Shown piece after piece: positions 25,663-34,580 of a stretch of DNA of 64,000 nt; positions within the stretch are counted from its first letter, which is position 1, and each line of letters begins with the position of its first letter. The DNA lies in the NCBI GenBank assembly GCA_015075425.1, contig JABTUL010000002.1, positions 1,009,808 through 1,073,807 of the forward strand. The letters run 5' to 3'. Source of the stretch: Spirochaetales bacterium (GTDB lineage: Bacteria > Spirochaetota > Leptospiria > Leptospirales > Leptonemataceae). A program made the translations under genes and the position numbers. Under the pieces are notes generated by a model. The model searched no databases and was not told where the DNA came from. It saw nothing but the letters and a program-made list of their open reading frames with translations.

Positions 25663-26010
25663 TCAGGGGGTTTTGATTCCGGCGCGAAGCAGGGCCTCTG
25701 CCTCTGTTTTGCAGATGTCAAACATATCCGTCAGACGGGCCAAGTCGAGGACGTATTCCGTAACCGGTGAGATATCCGCCAGCAACAATTGCCGGCCCTT
25801 AATTTCGCAATCCCTTTTGATTTGCAGCAGTTTGCCAATGCCGCTGGAGCTTATATCCGTTACGTCTGCCATTTGTAAGATGAAGGTTCTGACCGCCGGC
25901 CGGCTCTGTTCTTCAATGCTTTTACCAAGCCAGGGGATCTCTTCCAGGGTAAGCCGACCGGACAGTCGCAGGACAACAGCCGAACCGTTCTCCGTTACCT
26001 TGATTCGCAT
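25663..26010 (-). CDS. STAS-domain anti-sigma factor antagonist-like protein
   Basis: From ATG 26008-26010 the product is 115 residues and starts RIKVTENGSAVVLRLSGRLT, the first strand of a STAS domain. The switch region MADVTDISSSGIGKLLQIKR carries the Ser run (ISSSG) in the position of the phosphorylated Ser of SpoIIAA/RsbV. An upstream ATG at 26076 would add 22 basic residues. It is divergent (88 bases) from the large receptor that ends in a SpoIIE phosphatase, and the two are natural partners: the phosphatase would reset this protein. Confidence 0.87.
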   Translation of the reverse strand: MRIKVTENGSAVVLRLSGRLTLEEIPWLGKSIEEQSRPAVRTFILQMADVTDISSSGIGKLLQIKRDCEIKGRQLLLADISPVTEYVLDLARLTDMFDICKTEAEALLRAGIKTP

Positions 26011-26097
26011 GAAGCGGATTTTTTGTTCGGGTATGTGTAGACAACCGTAAAACGATTTTCTTTTGACATCCCGCATCCCAGGACCTTCAGTGAGTTC

Positions 26098-28821
26098 ATG
26101 GTCCGGATACCGGGATGCTCCTGCCTTGCCGGCCTTCTTTTCCTATCCGGCCTATCCGGCCTGTCCGCCGAAGTCGTCTGGCTTGATAGCAGCCGGGCAG
26201 AGGTTCACGCTCTCGAGATCCTCGAAGATCCGGAGGGGAGCCTGTCCTATGAACAGGTGCAGACCATGCCCTTTGTCCGGACGTCAGGCCGCCATCTCAA
26301 TCGCGGATTTCGAGCGACCACCGTCTGGGTTCGCATTCAAGCCGGCAATCGCAGTCAGGCCGGTGAATGGTTGCTTGAACTTGCCCACCCCATCACCGAT
26401 TCCATTCAAGCCTATCTGCCTGCTCTCGATGGCAAAGTAGAGCTACGAACTGCCGGTGACACACTGAAGTTCGCTGAGCGGGAATTAGCTCATCGTAATT
26501 TTTTCTTTCGTATGCGCCTGCCTGCTGAAGCGATTACGCCACTTTATTTAAGAATTCAAACGCAGGATGCTCTGGTTTTGAAATTTAAAATCTGGAAGGC
26601 GGACGCACTTCTGGAACAATCCACCGCAGAACAGGCAAGCTCCGGTCTTTACTATGGGATTATGCTGGCCATGATTCTGTACAATGGCTTTCTTTTCCTT
26701 TCCCTTCATGAGCGAACTTATCTTTACTATGTTTTATATATTATATGTTTCTCTATTTTGATGCTCTGCCACCAGGGGTTTGGCTACCAGTTTCTCTGGC
26801 CGGATTATCCCTGGTGGCAACAGAAGAGCATTCCTGTTTTTACCGCCAGCGCAGCCTTTCTTTTAGGGCTATTCATGCGCGGTTTTCTGGATGTTCCCGG
26901 TCAGCTACCACGCTTTGACAAAGTACTGCGAATCATTATCGCCATATTTGCTGTTATAGTGCCGGCCAGCCTTTTTTTATCAGTCGTTGATTCCGCGCGA
27001 CTTGTCATCAGCGTTGGTCTTTTTGCTGTTGTCTTGAGTCTCCTGATGGGCGTTTTTCTCCTGCGGCGTGGCAATCGGCCGGCCCGATTTTTCTACCTGG
27101 CTTTTTTTGTTTTTTTCATCGGTGTTGTGCTCTTTAATCTAACGGCTATCGGCCTTTTGCCGGCGAACCCCTGGACAGAATCGTCAATGCGGATCGGCTC
27201 AGCTGTAGAAGTGGTGCTTTTGTCTCTCGGGCTGGGGGACCGGATCAATACCACTCAGGCCCGGGTTATCGCCGCTCAAAATCAAGCTGTTGCAGATCTG
27301 AAGCGTATTGATACAATCAAAGATGAGTTCCTGGCCAATACTTCGCATGAATTGCGCACGCCGCTGCACGGAATCATCGGTATAACGGAATCATTGCTGG
27401 CCCGCGGGCAGCTTCCGGAAAAGGCCCGGTTGGACCTGGAGCTGGTCGCTGCCAGCGGTCGCCGGCTGGCAAGCCTGGTTGGCGATATCCTGGATTTTTC
27501 ACGTTTGCGGAATGCGGACCTGACCCTTCAGTTACGTCCGGTCGCCCTGTCCTCTGTTGTTCATGCAGTGATAACCGTGTGTAAACATATTTCTCAGGAT
27601 GGAAAAGTCAAACTCACGGCAGGACCGCTGGACGTGCCTCCGGTGCTGGCCGATGAAAGTCGTTTGCAACAGATTTTACACAATCTGATTGGCAATGCTC
27701 TCAAGTTTACGCGTCAGGGTCAGGTGACGGTCAGCGCAGAAGAAAAAAGTCCTGGCCGGGTGCAAATTTCCATTCGCGATACGGGCATTGGCATTCCCCG
27801 GGAGAAGCAGGAGCTGATTTTTCAATCCTTCACTCAGGCGGATGGCTCCATATCCAGGGAGTACGGGGGAACGGGCCTTGGACTATCCATCAGCCGGACT
27901 CTGGTTGAATTGCATGGCGGGACGCTGGAGGTGGATTCAGAGCCAGGTAAAGGATCCTGTTTTTTCTTCACCCTTCCTCTTGCCCCGGAAAAGGCCGGGG
28001 AGGAGCCGAAAGTATCTGCTCCGGGTGCTACTGTTTTACCTGCCGTGTTGTCCGCTCACCCTTTGCCAGGCGCAGAAGAAATCGGTCTGCTCCAGCAATC
28101 GGAAAAGGAAAAGGATAGCATTGCAGATCCTGGTGGCCGCGGAGAGCGAATCCTTATTGTGGACGATGATCCGGTCAATTTGCGCGTTTTACAGAATCAC
28201 TTATCTTTAAGAAACTATATTGTTGATGCTGCTCTCTCCGGTCGCGCAGCCCTGGAGCTGATGGAAAAAGTAAGTTATGATCTCCTGCTTATGGACGTTA
28301 TGATGCCAGGGCTTTCCGGCTATGAAGTGTGCCGATTGCTCCGCGAAAGCAGCTCGCCATCCGAATTGCCGGTGATCCTGCTCACGGCCCGCAACAGGAT
28401 TGAAGATATGCTGGCCGGCCTCGAAAGCGGGGCCAATGATTTTCTGGTGAAACCTTTCGACGCCAGAGAATTGCTCGCTCGAGTAGACACACAGCTGAAT
28501 CTGAAATCCTCTGCCCGTGCGCAGGCTGAACTCAGTGGCATGCAAATGGGACTCGAACTGGCAAGGTCCATTCAGCAAAGTCTTTTGCCTCATTCCATTC
28601 CGGTGGTCCCGGGATTGCACATTGCTGCCAGCTACAGATCTATGGAGCAGGTAGGCGGTGATTTTTACGATTTTCAGGTGATTCCCGACGGGCTTGCCGT
28701 TATCATAGCCGATGTTTCTGGACATGGAGTACCGGCGGCTTTGATCGTTTCCATGTTGAAACTGGCCTTTGCCTACCAGAAGGGAGTTTTAAGCGACCCC
28801 CTGCCGTCCTTTCTGGAATGA
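26098..28821 (+). CDS. 7TMR-DISM hybrid histidine kinase-receiver with start of SpoIIE domain
   Basis: A 907-residue receptor. Signal peptide about 1-24; 7TMR-DISMED2-like periplasmic domain to about 175 (TTVWVRIQAGNRSQ); seven helices about 185-395; HisKA with the phospho-acceptor His near 418 in ANTSHELRTPLHGIIG; HATPase about 510-645 (LIGNALKFTRQG, DTGIGIP, GGTGLGLSISRTL); receiver about 682-805 with phospho-Asp in LLLMDVMMPGLSGYE; then the first part of a SpoIIE phosphatase with both metal Asp motifs (QVGGDFYDF, IADVSGHGVPAAL). The frame ends at TGA 28819-28821 in the middle of that domain. The rest is the next ORF, overlapping by ATGA. A kinase, receiver and phosphatase in one chain is an unusual self-contained circuit. 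Confidence 0.9.
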   Translation: MVRIPGCSCLAGLLFLSGLSGLSAEVVWLDSSRAEVHALEILEDPEGSLSYEQVQTMPFVRTSGRHLNRGFRATTVWVRIQAGNRSQAGEWLLELAHPITDSIQAYLPALDGKVELRTAGDTLKFAERELAHRNFFFRMRLPAEAITPLYLRIQTQDALVLKFKIWKADALLEQSTAEQASSGLYYGIMLAMILYNGFLFLSLHERTYLYYVLYIICFSILMLCHQGFGYQFLWPDYPWWQQKSIPVFTASAAFLLGLFMRGFLDVPGQLPRFDKVLRIIIAIFAVIVPASLFLSVVDSARLVISVGLFAVVLSLLMGVFLLRRGNRPARFFYLAFFVFFIGVVLFNLTAIGLLPANPWTESSMRIGSAVEVVLLSLGLGDRINTTQARVIAAQNQAVADLKRIDTIKDEFLANTSHELRTPLHGIIGITESLLARGQLPEKARLDLELVAASGRRLASLVGDILDFSRLRNADLTLQLRPVALSSVVHAVITVCKHISQDGKVKLTAGPLDVPPVLADESRLQQILHNLIGNALKFTRQGQVTVSAEEKSPGRVQISIRDTGIGIPREKQELIFQSFTQADGSISREYGGTGLGLSISRTLVELHGGTLEVDSEPGKGSCFFFTLPLAPEKAGEEPKVSAPGATVLPAVLSAHPLPGAEEIGLLQQSEKEKDSIADPGGRGERILIVDDDPVNLRVLQNHLSLRNYIVDAALSGRAALELMEKVSYDLLLMDVMMPGLSGYEVCRLLRESSSPSELPVILLTARNRIEDMLAGLESGANDFLVKPFDARELLARVDTQLNLKSSARAQAELSGMQMGLELARSIQQSLLPHSIPVVPGLHIAASYRSMEQVGGDFYDFQVIPDGLAVIIADVSGHGVPAALIVSMLKLAFAYQKGVLSDPLPSFLE

Positions 28822-29267
28822 ACGATGTTCTTTATGGTAACACGGGACATGAATTTGCGACAGCCTGCTATGCTTATATTGATACAGAATCGCTCTGCCT
28901 GCGTATTGGCAGCGCGGGGCATCCACCTGCCCTGGTCTGGAAAGCAAGCAGTAAAACTATGTTAAGCATAAGACCTTCCGGTCGTTTGCTGGGAATCTTT
29001 CCGGATCCGCAGTTTCAGTTCGAGGAAATCTTTCTGGAAAGCGGAGACCGCGTCGTTCTTTATACCGATGGAGTTGTGGAAGCGCATCCGCGCGATAGGG
29101 ATACAGATTTTTTTGGCGAGGAGAGGCTCCGGAATTTGATTGCAGCGAATGCCACGGCCGTTGCCTCCGCGTTAAAAGATGCGATACTGACGGATCTGAA
29201 TGAATGGACAGGTGGCCCCGAATACTGCCAGGATGATGTTGCTCTGGTTGTTTTGGAAATAAATTAG
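28818..29267 (+). CDS. SpoIIE/PP2C phosphatase, C-terminal half (split from receptor)
   Basis: A 149-residue ORF starting MNDVLYGNTGHEFATACYAY, which continues the SpoIIE fold exactly where the preceding protein stops (after DPLPSFLE). It holds the remaining conserved parts: RIGSAGHPPALVW, RVVLYTDGVVEAHPRD and CQDDVALVVLEIN. It cannot be an enzyme by itself because the first two metal Asp residues are in the upstream ORF. An intact version would read FLEMNDVLYGN if one A were added (GAAATGAAC), so a single-base deletion or sequencing slip explains the break. Coupled re-initiation at ATGA could still yield two interacting halves. Confidence 0.85.
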   Translation: MNDVLYGNTGHEFATACYAYIDTESLCLRIGSAGHPPALVWKASSKTMLSIRPSGRLLGIFPDPQFQFEEIFLESGDRVVLYTDGVVEAHPRDRDTDFFGEERLRNLIAANATAVASALKDAILTDLNEWTGGPEYCQDDVALVVLEIN

Positions 29268-29686
29268 CGGCGATAGAGATACAGGCCAATCGCTATGGCC
29301 GCGCCCAGAGACGCGCCCAGCAAAAAGAAATACAGAGCAATCAGGAAGGTGATGAGCGGTTGTGGAGCCGGAAAGGTAAAAATGGCCAGGCCGCTGGAAA
29401 GTACACCGCTGATCCAGAATCCAGCACAGCGAGAACAGCTAATCCACTGTCGGTACAACCGGTGCAGGAAGCCCTCATTTTCAGGCGCAGGAATCCTCTG
29501 ATGCCGTCGGGCCAGAAAGTCGCCCAGGAAGCCGCCAGCGGCTACAATGCCCAGCCAGGGCAAAAGAAACAGCATCCGGGACCGTACCCACCAGACAAAA
29601 CTTTCTTTGTTCAGAAAGCCCAGTACAAAAAGCAGTAACAGAAACAGGAAAAAGTGACGCAGCAGGCTTTTGCCATCCATCTCCAC
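29264..29686 (-). CDS. Small integral membrane protein, unknown function
   Basis: A 140-residue protein with about four hydrophobic helices (residues 8-26, 36-53, 85-105, 112-136). Between helices 2 and 3 is a basic loop (RRHQRIPAPENEGFLHRLYR) and a C-x-x-C pair (SCSRC) at the start of helix 3, which might bind metal or be redox-active. It could start at either of two close ATGs (29686 or 29680). The stop overlaps the end of the convergent phosphatase ORF by 4 bases, and it is divergent from mnmA. No family recognised. Confidence 0.68.
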   Translation of the reverse strand: MEMDGKSLLRHFFLFLLLLFVLGFLNKESFVWWVRSRMLFLLPWLGIVAAGGFLGDFLARRHQRIPAPENEGFLHRLYRQWISCSRCAGFWISGVLSSGLAIFTFPAPQPLITFLIALYFFLLGASLGAAIAIGLYLYRR

Positions 29687-29719
29687 GCGTCCATATTTCG
29701 CTGTGTACTCAGAAAGGCA

Positions 29720-30784
29720 ATGAAAGTAGCAGCTCTTCTATCCGGTGGTGTTGATAGCTCTGTCGCCCTGCTCAAATTGTGTGAGGCCGGCCATGACGTG
29801 CAGGCATTTTATCTCAAAGTATGGCTTGAGGACGATGCGCTTGCCGCCCATTGCCCCTGGGAAGAAGACCTGGAGTATGCCCGTGCCGTCGCCGAAAATT
29901 TGCAGGTGCCGCTGGAAATCATCGCTTTGCAGCATGCCTACCGCGACACCATTCTGAGTTATACGCTGGAACAAATCAAGGCAGGCTTTACTCCCAATCC
30001 AGATATGCTCTGTAACAATCATATAAAATTCGGTGCGTTTGTTGAGGCTGCGGGAGAACATTTTGATCGCATTGCTACCGGGCACTATGCGGGAACGCAA
30101 ACGCTGGATCATGGTGTAGCCCTTGTGCGTGCCCGTGATCGCTTCAAAGATCAGACCTATTTTTTGGCACGATTGGGTCAAAAGCAGCTCCGGCGAGCAC
30201 TCTTTCCCCTATCCGGAATGCAGAAGAGGGAAGTGCGGGAACAGGCTGCTCGTGCTTCTCTACCGACAGCCGGTCGCCGGGACAGTCAGGGTCTGTGCTT
30301 TCTCGGGAAAATTAGTTTTTCCGATTTTCTGGCTGCCCGCCTGGGCAGACGGCCCGGTCCATTTGTCGAAGAAGAGAGCGGTCAAATTGTAGGAGAGCAC
30401 CAGGGTTACTGGTTTTATACGATCGGGCAGCGGCGCGGTCTATCTTTAAGCGGTGGTCCCTGGTATGTGACGCGCCGCGATATTTTGACCAACCAGGTTT
30501 TTATCAGCCGGGACTATTTTTCCGCGGATAAACCGCGAAATCGGTTCGTGGCTACCGGGCTTCACTGGAATCTTGATGAACCGGAAAGTCAGATTCGTAC
30601 ATCGGGTAGCATGCGAGTGAAATTGCGCCATGGCGAACAGGAATATTCCTGCCATTTTTTAGAGGAGAGCACAGATAGAGTGGTGGTGCAAATAGAAGGC
30701 CATGACCAGGGAATTGCTCCCGGTCAGTTTGCCGTGTTCTACCATGAAGATATTTGTTTGGGGAGCGCCGTCATTTCGAGCTAA
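29720..30784 (+). CDS. mnmA: tRNA-specific 2-thiouridylase MnmA
   Basis: A 354-residue enzyme that adds sulfur to the wobble uridine (U34) of Lys, Glu and Gln tRNAs using ATP. The PP-loop LLSGGVDSSVALLKL is at the very start. The two catalytic Cys are visible: NPDMLCNNHIKFGAF and DSQGLCFLGKISF. TGHYAGT, DQTYFLARL and YTIGQRRGLSLSG are further family signatures. ATG 29720 with AGAAAGG 5 bases upstream gives the normal N-terminus; an earlier in-frame ATG would add 22 residues with no counterpart. The end overlaps a convergent membrane-protein gene by 14 bases. Confidence 0.95.
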   Translation: MKVAALLSGGVDSSVALLKLCEAGHDVQAFYLKVWLEDDALAAHCPWEEDLEYARAVAENLQVPLEIIALQHAYRDTILSYTLEQIKAGFTPNPDMLCNNHIKFGAFVEAAGEHFDRIATGHYAGTQTLDHGVALVRARDRFKDQTYFLARLGQKQLRRALFPLSGMQKREVREQAARASLPTAGRRDSQGLCFLGKISFSDFLAARLGRRPGPFVEEESGQIVGEHQGYWFYTIGQRRGLSLSGGPWYVTRRDILTNQVFISRDYFSADKPRNRFVATGLHWNLDEPESQIRTSGSMRVKLRHGEQEYSCHFLEESTDRVVVQIEGHDQGIAPGQFAVFYHEDICLGSAVISS

Positions 30785-32504
30785 ATAGAGTAAGGCAGAA
30801 ATGTTCGTTGAGTTGAGTTTTTGTGGCGACCCGCATACCGGGACAGAATGTTTCCATCCAGGCGCTGGCCAGAGGATCATAAGCCGAGCCCTTACATTGA
30901 TCGCTCACGTAGGCGACAGTGGGGATTTCTGCGTTTTCGCAGGAGCGGTTTTCCGTGGCGGAGTAGAGGCGCACGCCATTCCTGCGGGCCCGTTGGCGGC
31001 TCAAAAGCTCCAATTCTGTGGTCATGGCCCGTCCAGGTAGCGGTGCAGCCGGATGGGCAAAGGCATTCAAAAGGGTCGTGTCGGCGCCGGGCAAATGGTC
31101 AACTACTTCGCGGACCGGATCGTACAGGCCGCGTTCGATACCGGTAAAACAGTATATTCGTTTTTCAATATAGCTACCGGAAAACAGTCCACCCGGCACA
31201 AATAAAATTCCCAGAGAAAGCAGTGGCAGACCGGCCCCTAAAACACGCATTGGCCAGGCGGGATGGCCGTACAGAAAAAGCATACAGAGATATGCCACGG
31301 CCGGGATCAGGTGATAAATATGTCTTAACTGTTTATTGCTTGTGGCAATCTCTAAAATAAGAAACGGAACAATGCAGGTGATCGCAGCGCTGACCAGAAG
31401 CTTTCGATCAGGATGCCTGAAAATCAGGCCAGCCATGCCAGCAAGAAGAATGGCGATCCAGAGGACCGGATGGTCAAAGATCTCGCTGAATAGACGTACA
31501 CTGAAAAACTCATGCTCTGACTGTGTATGCTCGCGGGAGTCAATCAAACCGGTAATGCGGTCGGGATGGATGGCCATCCAGATTACGAAGGGAAGGATTC
31601 CGGCATGGTACGCGTAGGGAAAAGAGGCGGGAACGGATCTCTTTACCGTAGCCTTTCTATATAAAAATTGAAAATAGATAAGGGTCAGAATGCTTCCCAG
31701 AGCTGCCAGATTGGCGCGAATTTTCAGTCCCGGTAGCATCAGGAAGGCAACAGCCATCCCACCCACAAAAACCAGAAAAAAGTAACCGGAACGGCCAGCC
31801 TCCCCAAACAGAAAGCGGGCAAAAGATACATAAGAATGCCTGTCGCTATGAATGCAGGAGAGAAGCAGAGCGGGGAAAAAAAGAAGACCGTAAGGATACT
31901 TGGTGTGCACCAGACCCTGGAAGGCAATCAGACAGATGATAAAAAAGGGTAAGGAAAAGGGCCTGGCCTGCCCTGAAACCAGGCGAAGTGTGATGATGAC
32001 AGAAGCAAGTGTGAAAAACATTCCCTGCACTTCCAGCATGCTTGAGAAAATGTAAGCCGGGATTTCACGCGAATGCAGTAGCAGGCTGACCAGACAAAAA
32101 AAAGCCAGTCCAGCCTGTAGCGGACGCAACCTGTACAGGAGAGTGGCAGCTAAAGCCAGAATGAGTAACGCAAAAGTAAATACGGTTATGTAAATATCAT
32201 GCTCGCTGGGCCGCTTTGCCGAAAGAAATAAAAGAAGACTGGCTGTTGAGCGCAGCATGGGCCACGTGGGAGCATGGAAGTAGGGTTGCAGAAAGGAGAC
32301 GATCTCTCCGCGCTGCCAATCACGAATCTGATCAAAGACGATGACGGTTCGCAGGTTGGCATCCCAGGACAGAACATCCTTTTCCGGACAATTGCGGGTA
32401 TACGCATCATGGAGGACATGCAGGCCATAAAGAGAGAGCAGAAGTCCCGGTAAAAGGACGCTAAAAGCGAGGAAGCGTTTTAAAACAGGCGGTAAAGATA
32501 CCAT
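30771..32504 (-). CDS. Polytopic membrane protein, GT-C glycosyltransferase-like
   Basis: A 577-residue protein with 11-13 predicted helices and a soluble C-terminal region of about 140 residues. The first external loop has VLSWDANLRTVIVFDQI, similar in place and spacing to the acidic motif of GT-C (GT39-like) glycosyltransferases, but the Asp-Glu pair is not canonical, so function is open. The C-terminal domain is rich in Cys (RSCENAEIP, SDQCKGSAY, ETFCPGMR), suggesting disulfides in the periplasm. It overlaps the end of the upstream lipoprotein gene by 25 bases, so the two are coupled; they may act together at the envelope. Confidence 0.7.
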   Translation of the reverse strand: MVSLPPVLKRFLAFSVLLPGLLLSLYGLHVLHDAYTRNCPEKDVLSWDANLRTVIVFDQIRDWQRGEIVSFLQPYFHAPTWPMLRSTASLLLFLSAKRPSEHDIYITVFTFALLILALAATLLYRLRPLQAGLAFFCLVSLLLHSREIPAYIFSSMLEVQGMFFTLASVIITLRLVSGQARPFSLPFFIICLIAFQGLVHTKYPYGLLFFPALLLSCIHSDRHSYVSFARFLFGEAGRSGYFFLVFVGGMAVAFLMLPGLKIRANLAALGSILTLIYFQFLYRKATVKRSVPASFPYAYHAGILPFVIWMAIHPDRITGLIDSREHTQSEHEFFSVRLFSEIFDHPVLWIAILLAGMAGLIFRHPDRKLLVSAAITCIVPFLILEIATSNKQLRHIYHLIPAVAYLCMLFLYGHPAWPMRVLGAGLPLLSLGILFVPGGLFSGSYIEKRIYCFTGIERGLYDPVREVVDHLPGADTTLLNAFAHPAAPLPGRAMTTELELLSRQRARRNGVRLYSATENRSCENAEIPTVAYVSDQCKGSAYDPLASAWMETFCPGMRVATKTQLNEHFCLTLFSSK

Positions 32505-33010
32505 TCGCCATTCTGTCTGGTGAAAGCCGGGTTGTTCAACCGGAAGTTGTCTTCGGGATTATCGACCAGATCCAGATCTGCTTCCACCATGTCCGGTTGA
32601 TCCACAAGAAAATGGATTTTCACATGCCGACTATTTTTGAGAACATCATGGACGGATTTTTGCCCCGGATCCCCTGTTTGTTTGCGCAATTTCTCCGTAC
32701 TGGTAAAATAAATATTTATAAAACTATCTGGATTCTGAATATCCGCTTCCAGGTCTTTCAGGCTGCGGTGCGATTTGAGATCCACATACAGTCCCATATC
32801 GGGATGGACAAAGCTGATTAGATGCGACATTTTTTTTTCATCCACGGCGGCAAAAGCATTTACCAGCAGTTGAACAAGTTGCCGGTCCTCCTCTTTAGAG
32901 CTGAAATCCGCCTTATAGTCTCCGGAAATGGAGGCGATCTCCAGTTTACGGTTACAGGTGGCCAGCAAGCAAAGAAGTATCAGGAGAGGAAGGGATTTGA
33001 GATTTTTCAT
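32480..33010 (-). CDS. Predicted lipoprotein
   Basis: A 176-residue protein with a lipoprotein signal peptide (LLILLCLLATC, acylated Cys at 19). The mature part has no repeats; it alternates charged helices with strands (LISFVHPDMGLYVDLKSHRS; VKIHFLVDQPDMVEADLDLV) and ends in NGEWYLYRLF, a pattern like small NTF2-like or SnoaL-like domains that end in WxLxxL. That fold call is only a guess. It starts 4 bases before the TPR-gene stop (ATGA overlap) and its end overlaps the following membrane-protein gene, so all three are one operon. Confidence 0.75.
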   Translation of the reverse strand: MKNLKSLPLLILLCLLATCNRKLEIASISGDYKADFSSKEEDRQLVQLLVNAFAAVDEKKMSHLISFVHPDMGLYVDLKSHRSLKDLEADIQNPDSFINIYFTSTEKLRKQTGDPGQKSVHDVLKNSRHVKIHFLVDQPDMVEADLDLVDNPEDNFRLNNPAFTRQNGEWYLYRLF

Positions 33011-34569
33011 TTTCGCAGGACTTTGAGAAGCAACTCTGCAAACTCCAGATCGTTTACAACATTAATTTTCTTGAGATTCTGCAGGGCATTTTCCGCGCCG
33101 GGAGTTAAACGCGCTCCAGCCACCACGTAGCCTTCCTGCACCTTCAGCTCATTCATATTGTTCTGTAAGTCCCGCAAGAAAATATCAGAAATCGGCTGAT
33201 TTTTCCACTGCCTGATTTTAAAGAGCGCCCGTACTTTCTTATCTGCCTGGCTGACGGTCAGATAATCGGCGCCGTCTTTATCCCGGTAGGGCAGGGCTTT
33301 ATTGACTTTGTGGCCCAGAATGGTGATCAATCGCTCACAGGCTTCCTGAAAAGCGGTCCCCTTGAGAGCATTGAAGCGGGCAATGTACTCAGCCGGATCG
33401 ATACTTTCCTGGCTGGATTTTCGCGGCTTGCTGCCATCGCTTGTGTGGAAGGCCAGAAGGTCGAATTCCGCTTCCATTTTTAGTCCGGAAAGATCGTAGA
33501 TGGCATTGGGCGGGAAACGACGTCGGGCCCAATCCTGTAAATGGGAGAGGAAATCGAAGCCACGGGGGCTGACCACATCCACTGTCGCAATCCCTTCTTC
33601 TATATCCATGCGAAAATCAGATACTTTCATTACTGTCTGATCAGCGGGGTTACGAATTTCCAGTTCCAGCAGATGTTCATTGGCCTTTTCCATGTTGTTT
33701 GTGAGCAATGCCATATAAGCGACGGAAAGCCGGCTATCATACTCCTCCTGATTCCAGCCTTCCTGAATGGCACCATGCAGACAGCGTTCTGCGTGCGAAA
33801 GAGCCGCTGGATAATCTTTGAGCATGTAGCAGACGACCGTGGCCAGTTTGCTGGCAATGTAACTGATGGCCGGGTCCATGAGACGCGGGATTAAATCGTT
33901 GAGGACCGTTCGTGCTTTTTCCGGTTCGTTTTGCCGATAGGATTGCAGGGCCACCATAAATTGCGTGCTTTCATCATGGGGATTCATGGCTAAAGCCAGC
34001 TCAAGCTCTGCCAGGGCATCTGTACTTTTTTGCATGGCCAGTCCAATACCCCGGGCCAGCCGGTAATCGGGGACGTTGGGAGCCACTTTTACAAGCCTTC
34101 GCAGATGACCTTCTGCAATATCAAATTGCTGCTGGCCCAGTGCCATAAAGGCGAGAAATGCCAGAGCCGTATCGTGAGCCGGCTGATGGGCGATGACTTC
34201 CAGATAATTCTCGTAGCTATCGCGATAGGCCCCCCAGATGTAGTAGATCTCTGCAATGCGACCCAGTATTTTCCCCGGCTGAATATCCGGTGTCCAGCGA
34301 TTGATACGTTTGAGCTCCAGCAGGTGCACCAGTTCACTGTCTTCGTTCCCTTCCATGTTGTAAATCCGGGACATGACATAGTGTGCCCGAACATTGTCCG
34401 GATCACTGTCGATGCGTGAGCGGACAAATCCACGCGCATCAGTGAATTCGCCACGCTCTGCCAGGGCAAGTGCCTTCTCATAGACCGATCCAGTGTCCCG
34501 TATGAAGAAATAGTAAATGATTCCAAAAAAAGCAAGAGTCACGACCAGGGCGATGATGTAGGCAATCAT
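33007..34569 (-). CDS. Membrane-anchored TPR protein with degenerate Mrr-type nuclease fold
   Basis: A 520-residue protein. One N-terminal helix (1-22) anchors it; TPR units run from about 30 to 300 (ALAERGEFTDARGFVRSRID, HYVMSRIYNMEGNEDSELVH, FLAFMALGQQQFDIAEGHL). The last 130 residues resemble an Mrr/PD-(D/E)xK domain: LKGTAFQEACERLITILGHK, then DKDGADYLTV and ALFKIRQWKNQPISDIFLRDL, like the active strand VxxQxKRW. Here the catalytic Q/E-x-K is replaced by K-I-R, so cutting is doubtful and the fold may only bind nucleic acid or protein. It is first in a three-gene operon with a lipoprotein and a membrane protein. Confidence 0.75.
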   Translation of the reverse strand: MIAYIIALVVTLAFFGIIYYFFIRDTGSVYEKALALAERGEFTDARGFVRSRIDSDPDNVRAHYVMSRIYNMEGNEDSELVHLLELKRINRWTPDIQPGKILGRIAEIYYIWGAYRDSYENYLEVIAHQPAHDTALAFLAFMALGQQQFDIAEGHLRRLVKVAPNVPDYRLARGIGLAMQKSTDALAELELALAMNPHDESTQFMVALQSYRQNEPEKARTVLNDLIPRLMDPAISYIASKLATVVCYMLKDYPAALSHAERCLHGAIQEGWNQEEYDSRLSVAYMALLTNNMEKANEHLLELEIRNPADQTVMKVSDFRMDIEEGIATVDVVSPRGFDFLSHLQDWARRRFPPNAIYDLSGLKMEAEFDLLAFHTSDGSKPRKSSQESIDPAEYIARFNALKGTAFQEACERLITILGHKVNKALPYRDKDGADYLTVSQADKKVRALFKIRQWKNQPISDIFLRDLQNNMNELKVQEGYVVAGARLTPGAENALQNLKKINVVNDLEFAELLLKVLRK

Positions 34570-34580
34570 GGTTCGGGATT

